A stretch of 64,000 nucleotides of DNA from NCBI RefSeq assembly GCF_006539525.1, contig NZ_BJNE01000003.1:124001-188000 (forward strand). Direction: 5' to 3'. This DNA is from Glutamicibacter nicotianae (GTDB lineage: Bacteria; Actinomycetota; Actinomycetes; Actinomycetales; Micrococcaceae). The notes under the pieces were generated by a model. It searched no databases, was not told the origin of the DNA, and was given only the letters and a program-made list of their open reading frames with translations. Positions 59,744-64,000 of this stretch are shown piece after piece (the first letter of the stretch is position 1; every line of letters starts with the position of its first letter). A program made the position numbers and the translations under genes.

Positions 59744-61060
59744 TTGGGCCAGCCAGCCAATCTGAAGAAGCAAACTCGCCAGCGAATGGAGCGCACGGGG
59801 GAGAGCTACACGACCGCGCGCAAGAACATCCTGGCCGGCAAGCCTGAAAGCCCGCGGGCAGCCCGCGCCGCGGCCGCACGCGACTACGCGAAGGAAGCAC
59901 GCGAGAAAGCCAAGGCGCAAGCCAAGAAGGACAAGGAAGCTCCGGCAGCTTCGCCGGCTGACGAGTTGCCTGAATACCCGGCCCCAGAAGATGTCATCCA
60001 ATACGATGCCGCGCTGTGGCACCGCGTGCTGGTTCAAGCTGGCGTCACCAACAAGCACACCGGCCAACCGCTGAGCCAGGCGCTGCTCGCCGGTCTTGCT
60101 GGCGGCATTGGCTTCATGGCCTTCACCCACGAAGGCGGCGAAGAAACCGCAGTAACCCTGGTGACTCGGCACAACCCGGAGCCGTACACCCAGAACCTGC
60201 TGGCCCGCTGCGGTGCCACGGTCACCGAACGCACCACCGGCTCAGCTGAACGCGCCGCCGAATACATGGACGCCGCCCTGGACGCAGGCCGCGCCGTCGT
60301 GGTTCGCGTGGCAATCAGCGCGCTGCCATGGATCGACGGCACTACGGTGGATGAAGCCGAGACCCTGGACCTCGCCGTGGTTGGCGAGCACAAGAAAGAC
60401 CTGCTGGTTGATGACGGATCCGGTGCCCTGAACCTGATCAGCCCCAAGGAGCTGGCCATCGCCCGTGCGATGCGCAAGAAGGAAAAGCACTGGCAGGCGT
60501 GGATCCCGTCCACGCGCTCGCCGAAGACCGAAACCCTGGCCGCCAACGCTGTGGAGGCTATCGAGGAAACCACCGCTCGGTTGCTGGGCACCAGCGAGCT
60601 GTCCGGGGTCCCGGTGCACTTCGCCAAGAATTTCGGCATTACCGGAATGCGCACTTTGGCCACGCGACTGCGCGATTCCGAGTCCAAGACCGGCTGGTCC
60701 CAGATCTTCGCAAGCCAGCAAGCGCTAGCCAATGGCCTGGACCAGCTGGCCGGGTTTTTCTCTGATACGCGCTTCAGCGGTGAAGGCGCATTGCGCGGGC
60801 TATACTCCGACTTCCTTGCCGAAGCAGCCGTACTTCCGGGTCTCTCGGCGTTGGCAGCGCACGTGGATGCGTATCAGCAGTTGTCTGCGCAATGGGACGA
60901 ATTCGCTGACCTGATCGATCCAGAGATCGAATTCTCACAGCGCGCAGAGCACTTCGCATTACTGGCAGACGCGATAGAGCGGATCGCCGAAGCCGAGGAG
61001 CAGGCCGCGACCGCCTTGGCCGCAACAGCAAAGCAGTTGGCCGCCAAGACGGCGAAGTAA
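59744..61060 (+). CDS. BtrH-like protein (BtrH_N plus DUF4872) lacking catalytic Cys
   Basis: 438 residues. An N-terminal basic helix (KKQTRQRMERTGESYTTARK) and an Ala/Lys-rich coiled stretch lead to a BtrH_N-like C39-peptidase-fold domain (LLAGLAGGIGFMAFTHEGGEE, VVRVAISALPWI) and a DUF4872-like C-terminal region (FAKNFGITGMRTLATRLRDSESKTGW, GALRGLYSDFLAEAA). BtrH transfers an acyl group in butirosin synthesis, but members here are mostly uncharacterised. The usual N-terminal His-Cys is replaced by LWHRVLVQ, and the only Cys is 156, so enzymatic activity is doubtful. TTG start with GAAGGA 7 bases upstream. Confidence 0.8.
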   Translation: MGQPANLKKQTRQRMERTGESYTTARKNILAGKPESPRAARAAAARDYAKEAREKAKAQAKKDKEAPAASPADELPEYPAPEDVIQYDAALWHRVLVQAGVTNKHTGQPLSQALLAGLAGGIGFMAFTHEGGEETAVTLVTRHNPEPYTQNLLARCGATVTERTTGSAERAAEYMDAALDAGRAVVVRVAISALPWIDGTTVDEAETLDLAVVGEHKKDLLVDDGSGALNLISPKELAIARAMRKKEKHWQAWIPSTRSPKTETLAANAVEAIEETTARLLGTSELSGVPVHFAKNFGITGMRTLATRLRDSESKTGWSQIFASQQALANGLDQLAGFFSDTRFSGEGALRGLYSDFLAEAAVLPGLSALAAHVDAYQQLSAQWDEFADLIDPEIEFSQRAEHFALLADAIERIAEAEEQAATALAATAKQLAAKTAK

Positions 61061-61200
61061 ATCTGGCTCGACATTCGCTCCGGCATCGGGTGATATTGCT
61101 CACGGAATGCCGGGGCATTGTTGTCCCGGTGCGCATCCAGCCGCCGGATGACTCGAAGCTGTCGACGCCGCATCATCTATGGCCAGCGCACTGCCAAAAG

Positions 61201-61213
61201 CGGGATTATCCCG
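61201..61213. promoter_or_regulatory. Perfect palindrome in the guaB3 promoter
   Basis: CGGGATTATCCCG, nine bases before the -10 box TAACCT (61223-61228) and so in the -35 region. Candidate operator or activator site. Confidence 0.45.
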
Positions 61214-61222
61214 GAATCTTGG

Positions 61223-61228
61223 TAACCT
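61223..61228 (+). promoter_or_regulatory. -10 box of leaderless guaB3 mRNA
   Basis: TAACCT ends six bases before GTG 61235; no Shine-Dalgarno is present. Confidence 0.5.
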
Positions 61229-61234
61229 AGTTAG

Positions 61235-62386
61235 GTGAGTAACGAGATTGAGATCGGCCGCGGCAAGCGGGCAACTAAGGCATATTCCCTGGACGACGTA
61301 GCGATCGTACCGAATCGCCGTACCCGTGATCCGAAGGACGTATCGGTGTCCTGGCAGATCGACGCCTTCCAGTTCGACACCCCTATCCTGGGCGCACCAA
61401 TGGATTCGGTGACCTCCCCGGCGACCGCCATTGCACTGGGCAAGCTCGGCGGACTGGGCGTGCTGAACCTCGAGGGCCTGTGGACCCGCTACGAGAATCC
61501 GGAAGCAGTGCTGGCTGAAATCGCCGGCCTGGAGTCCGAGGCGGCGACCCGCAACGACCCCAAGATCACCGCCAAGCTGCAGGAACTGTATGCGGCTCCA
61601 ATCCAGCCAGAGCTGATCACCTCGCGTATCTCCGAGATCCGCGACTCGGGTGTTGTCGTTGCCGGCTCGCTGACTCCGCAGCGCACGCAGGAGCACTACA
61701 AAACCGTGGTCGCCGCTGGCGTTGACATCTTTGTCATCCGCGGCACGACCGTCTCGGCCGAGCACGTCTCTAAGACCACCGAACCGCTGAACCTGAAGCA
61801 GTTCATCTATGAACTCGACGTCCCAGTGATCGTCGGCGGCGCAGCTGGCTACACCCCGGCCATGCACCTGATGCGCACCGGCGCAGCAGGCGTGCTGGTC
61901 GGCTTCGGTGGCGGCGCATCCTCGACCACCCGCCGCACCCTGGGCATCCATGCCCCGATGGCTACAGCAATTGCCGACGTGGCAGCTGCCCGCCGCGACT
62001 ACATCGAAGAGTCCGGCGGACGCTACGTCCATGTCATCGCCGACGGCGGCATGGGCAACTCCGGCGACATCGTCAAGGCCATCGCCATGGGCGCCGACGC
62101 AGTGATGCTTGGTACCGCGCTGGCCCGCGCCGATGAAGCGCCAGGCGCTGGCTACCACTGGGGCATGGAAGCTGTTCACGAGGCCAGCCCACGCGGCGAC
62201 CGCGCCAAGGTCGGTACCGTCGGCTCGCTGGAGAAGGTACTGCACGGCCCATCGCATGAGACCAACGGCACCTCGAATCTGGTTGGCGCGCTGCGCCGCT
62301 CGATGGCCACCACCGGCTACTCGACGCTGAAGGAGTTCCAGCGCGTCGATGTCGTGCTTTCCCCTTACGAATCGGATCGCTTCTAG
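61235..62386 (+). CDS. guaB3: GuaB3-family IMP dehydrogenase-related protein
   Basis: 383 residues of the IMPDH/GMP-reductase barrel without CBS domains. N-terminal SLDDVAIVPNRRTRDPKDVS, barrel motif LGAPMDSVTSP and the phosphate loop VIADGGMGNSGDIVKA are present. Where IMPDH has the GSICTTR loop, this protein has GFGGGASSTTR, aligning Ser230 with the catalytic Cys. Actinobacterial GuaB3 is conserved beside guaB but its reaction is not settled. Own leaderless-type promoter with a palindrome. Separated from guaB by the lipoprotein and BtrH-like genes. Confidence 0.93.
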   Translation: MSNEIEIGRGKRATKAYSLDDVAIVPNRRTRDPKDVSVSWQIDAFQFDTPILGAPMDSVTSPATAIALGKLGGLGVLNLEGLWTRYENPEAVLAEIAGLESEAATRNDPKITAKLQELYAAPIQPELITSRISEIRDSGVVVAGSLTPQRTQEHYKTVVAAGVDIFVIRGTTVSAEHVSKTTEPLNLKQFIYELDVPVIVGGAAGYTPAMHLMRTGAAGVLVGFGGGASSTTRRTLGIHAPMATAIADVAAARRDYIEESGGRYVHVIADGGMGNSGDIVKAIAMGADAVMLGTALARADEAPGAGYHWGMEAVHEASPRGDRAKVGTVGSLEKVLHGPSHETNGTSNLVGALRRSMATTGYSTLKEFQRVDVVLSPYESDRF

Positions 62387-62397
62387 CGGATCTCGAT

Positions 62398-62431
62398 CTG
62401 GCCCCGTTCTTCTGCTGAAGGGCGGGGCCAG
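62398..62431 (+). terminator. Hairpin after guaB3
   Basis: CTGGCCCCG (62398-62406) pairs with CGGGGCCAG (62423-62431); no T-run, so only probable. Confidence 0.55.
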
Positions 62432-62560
62432 TGCCATGTGCACGCTGGGTCTCAACGAATGGATAAGCAAGTTGGTTCCACCAGCGGAAAATAAGGCAAC
62501 AGGGCTAATCTCACGCCCTTGCATTTCGAGTTCTACGCCAAATAGAAGTACCGTTAGAGT

Positions 62561-63370
62561 GTGCTTAAAACCGCTCTGAAGCCCAAATGGATCGCCGCCC
62601 TGCTTGCCGCGCTAGCGATCGCCACCGGATTCGTCCTGCTCTCCGGATGGCAGTTTGGCGCCTCCGAAACCGAGCCGCCGGTCAAGATCGACAAGACCGA
62701 GAAGCCGGTTGCGCTGATCGAGCATCAGGAAGTCGGCAAGGAACTGCTGGGCATCAAGGCAGACCAGATCATCACCATGGAGGGCGAATTCGTCCCCGGC
62801 ACCGATCAGCTGATTTCGCCGCGGCTCAATGGGGAACAGCGCGGTGTCTGGGTGGTCACCGAGTTCAAGGTCGAGGGCGCGGACAAGGACGCCGGCATCG
62901 CCGTGGTACGCGGCTGGCAGCCTGAAGCAACCAAGCCTGCACCGGCACCGGAGGGCGATCTGGAAATCACCGGCCGCCTGCTGCCAAGCGAAGGCCCGGA
63001 ATTCCGCGTGGACCTGCGCAGCCCGACGCTGCCTACGGTCGCCTCGGCGCAGCTGGCGAATATCTGGGATTCGATCCTCTATGAAGGATTCGTCTCGGCC
63101 CACGAAATCACCACGGCCAAGGGCGAGGCCGCAACGCAGGCGGGCCTGGAGCTCGTCCATGTCGGCCCGCAGCCCCAAGAAGGCCAGATCAACTGGCTGA
63201 ACGTCTTCTACGGCCTGGAATGGGTTCTCTTCGCAGGCTTCGCCATCTTCCTCTGGTACCGCATGGTGCGCGATGACTACCAGCGAGACCTTGACGAGAT
63301 TGCTGAGCGCGCCGCCGAAGCACATCACAAGGGCGGCAATGCCACCCAGGCTGGCAACAGCAACGAATAG
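62561..63370 (+). CDS. SURF1-family protein
   Basis: 269 residues. Two membrane helices, one N-terminal (IAALLAALAIATGFVLLSGWQFG) and one C-terminal (GLEWVLFAGFAIFLWYRMV), flank an extracytoplasmic domain with GVWVVTEFKV and AVVRGWQP, the SURF1 layout. SURF1 helps insert heme a into cytochrome oxidase. GTG start. DUF3817 follows after 50 bases. Confidence 0.88.
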   Translation: MLKTALKPKWIAALLAALAIATGFVLLSGWQFGASETEPPVKIDKTEKPVALIEHQEVGKELLGIKADQIITMEGEFVPGTDQLISPRLNGEQRGVWVVTEFKVEGADKDAGIAVVRGWQPEATKPAPAPEGDLEITGRLLPSEGPEFRVDLRSPTLPTVASAQLANIWDSILYEGFVSAHEITTAKGEAATQAGLELVHVGPQPQEGQINWLNVFYGLEWVLFAGFAIFLWYRMVRDDYQRDLDEIAERAAEAHHKGGNATQAGNSNE

Positions 63371-63420
63371 CATTTCACGCACACCGCACTTCTTACCGAA
63401 ATCGGAAGGAACCACCAACG

Positions 63421-63885
63421 ATGTCCAGCACCACCCCGGCACCGAAGCCCCGGAAATTCGGCGGCACACCTAAGCAGATCCGTGCAGCCGCGAACTTCTA
63501 CAAGGTCTTCGCCTACGTCACCGGCGTGATGCTGCTGCTGCTCGTGCTGGAAATGATCTTCAAGTACTTCTGGTCCTTGGAACTGTTCGTGGGCGGCACC
63601 CTGGTGGATGGCACGTCCAACGCCATCGGAATGTACAACCGCGCAGAGGTGGCCGGGGGACTGAACCTCTCGCTGGGCATCCTGATTGCGCACGGCTGGC
63701 TCTACGTGGTGTACCTGTTTGCAGACTTCCGCCTGTGGTCGCTGATGCGCTGGCCGTTCATGCGCTTCATTACGATTGCGCTGGGCGGCGTGGTTCCATT
63801 CCTGTCCTTCTGGACCGAAGCCAAGGTGCACGCTGAAGTTGATCGCGAGCTGGCGGCCCATCCGAAGGCGGCCAAGCGCTACTGA
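63421..63885 (+). CDS. DUF3817 integral membrane protein
   Basis: 154 residues with three or four membrane helices; AANFYKVFAYVTGVMLLLLV and AHGWLYVVYLFADFRLW match the DUF3817 family, often found near guaA and guaB3. Function unknown. ATG with GGAAGGA upstream; probably cotranscribed with the SURF1-like gene. Confidence 0.88.
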   Translation: MSSTTPAPKPRKFGGTPKQIRAAANFYKVFAYVTGVMLLLLVLEMIFKYFWSLELFVGGTLVDGTSNAIGMYNRAEVAGGLNLSLGILIAHGWLYVVYLFADFRLWSLMRWPFMRFITIALGGVVPFLSFWTEAKVHAEVDRELAAHPKAAKRY

Positions 63886-63904
63886 CACTGCAGCGCAGTG
63901 CATT

Positions 63905-63953
63905 GCAAGGGCGGATCGGTTCATCCCAGGTGAACCGATCCGCCCTTGCTTTT
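63905..63953 (+). terminator. Terminator after the DUF3817 gene
   Basis: 19-bp perfect stem (63905-63923 with 63931-63949), loop TCCCAGG, then TTTT. It closes the SURF1-DUF3817 unit at the window end. Confidence 0.92.
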
Positions 63954-64000
63954 GCCAAAAATGCACTTGGTGACGCTGATGACATCACCTTGGCTGTTTC

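Overview
The window is about 60% G+C actinobacterial chromosome. Gene order (fusA-tuf, S10/spc/alpha ribosomal operons, rplM-rpsI-glmM, alr-tsaE-tsaB-rimI-tsaD-groES-groEL-guaB-guaB3), frequent GTG/TTG starts, a CIRCE-controlled groES and Micrococcaceae-type ribosomal proteins point to an Arthrobacter/Glutamicibacter-like organism. The genus is inferred from protein style, not from a search.

Layout. 1-2.7 kb: end of fusA, then tuf. 2.8-6.6 kb: one very large polytopic membrane protein. 7-12.2 kb: S10 operon (rpsJ to rpsQ). 12.4-14.8 kb: a non-ribosomal insert (AraC-type regulator, VOC protein, membrane-anchored EEP hydrolase) between rpsQ and rplN. 15.3-25.8 kb: spc and alpha operons (rplN to rplO, secY, adk, map, infA, rpmJ, rpsM, rpsK, rpoA, rplQ), cut into units by hairpin terminators; rpsN and rpsD are absent from their usual places. 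26-28 kb: two related lipoproteins and truA. 28.4-44.2 kb: rplM-rpsI, then cell-envelope and cofactor genes (glmM, UDP-sugar dehydrogenase, nnr, acpS, glmS, coaA, mscL, alr) and the t6A/acetylation operon tsaE-tsaB-rimI-tsaD. An AT-richer DUF262/DUF1524 (GmrSD-like) gene sits alone between acpS and glmS. 44.3-52.3 kb: accessory metabolism and transport (Tat-exported phosphoesterase, MFS transporter with its GntR regulator, YbdK-type ligase, methyltransferase, amino-acid permease). 52.3-64 kb: groES-groEL, an OatA-like acyltransferase, guaB, a lipoprotein, a BtrH-like protein, guaB3, a SURF1-like protein and a DUF3817 protein.

Most of the window is conserved housekeeping DNA: translation machinery, Sec export, nucleotide supply (adk, guaB), amino-sugar and D-alanine supply for the wall (glmM, glmS, alr), tRNA modification and chaperonins. 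No tRNA, rRNA, CRISPR array, IS element or prophage gene was seen.

Points most worth a second look: (1) the lone GmrSD-like gene, compositionally foreign and flanked by an exact 9-bp direct repeat; (2) about ten genes whose start codon lies 6-7 nt after a TAnnnT-like -10 box, suggesting leaderless mRNAs; (3) GuaB3 with Ser where IMP dehydrogenase has its catalytic Cys, and a perfect palindrome in its promoter; (4) a BtrH-like protein without the expected Cys/His; (5) three tandem hairpins before rpsM; (6) a tandem pair of diverged lipoproteins with matching cysteines. I did not find a clear multi-gene undescribed system.
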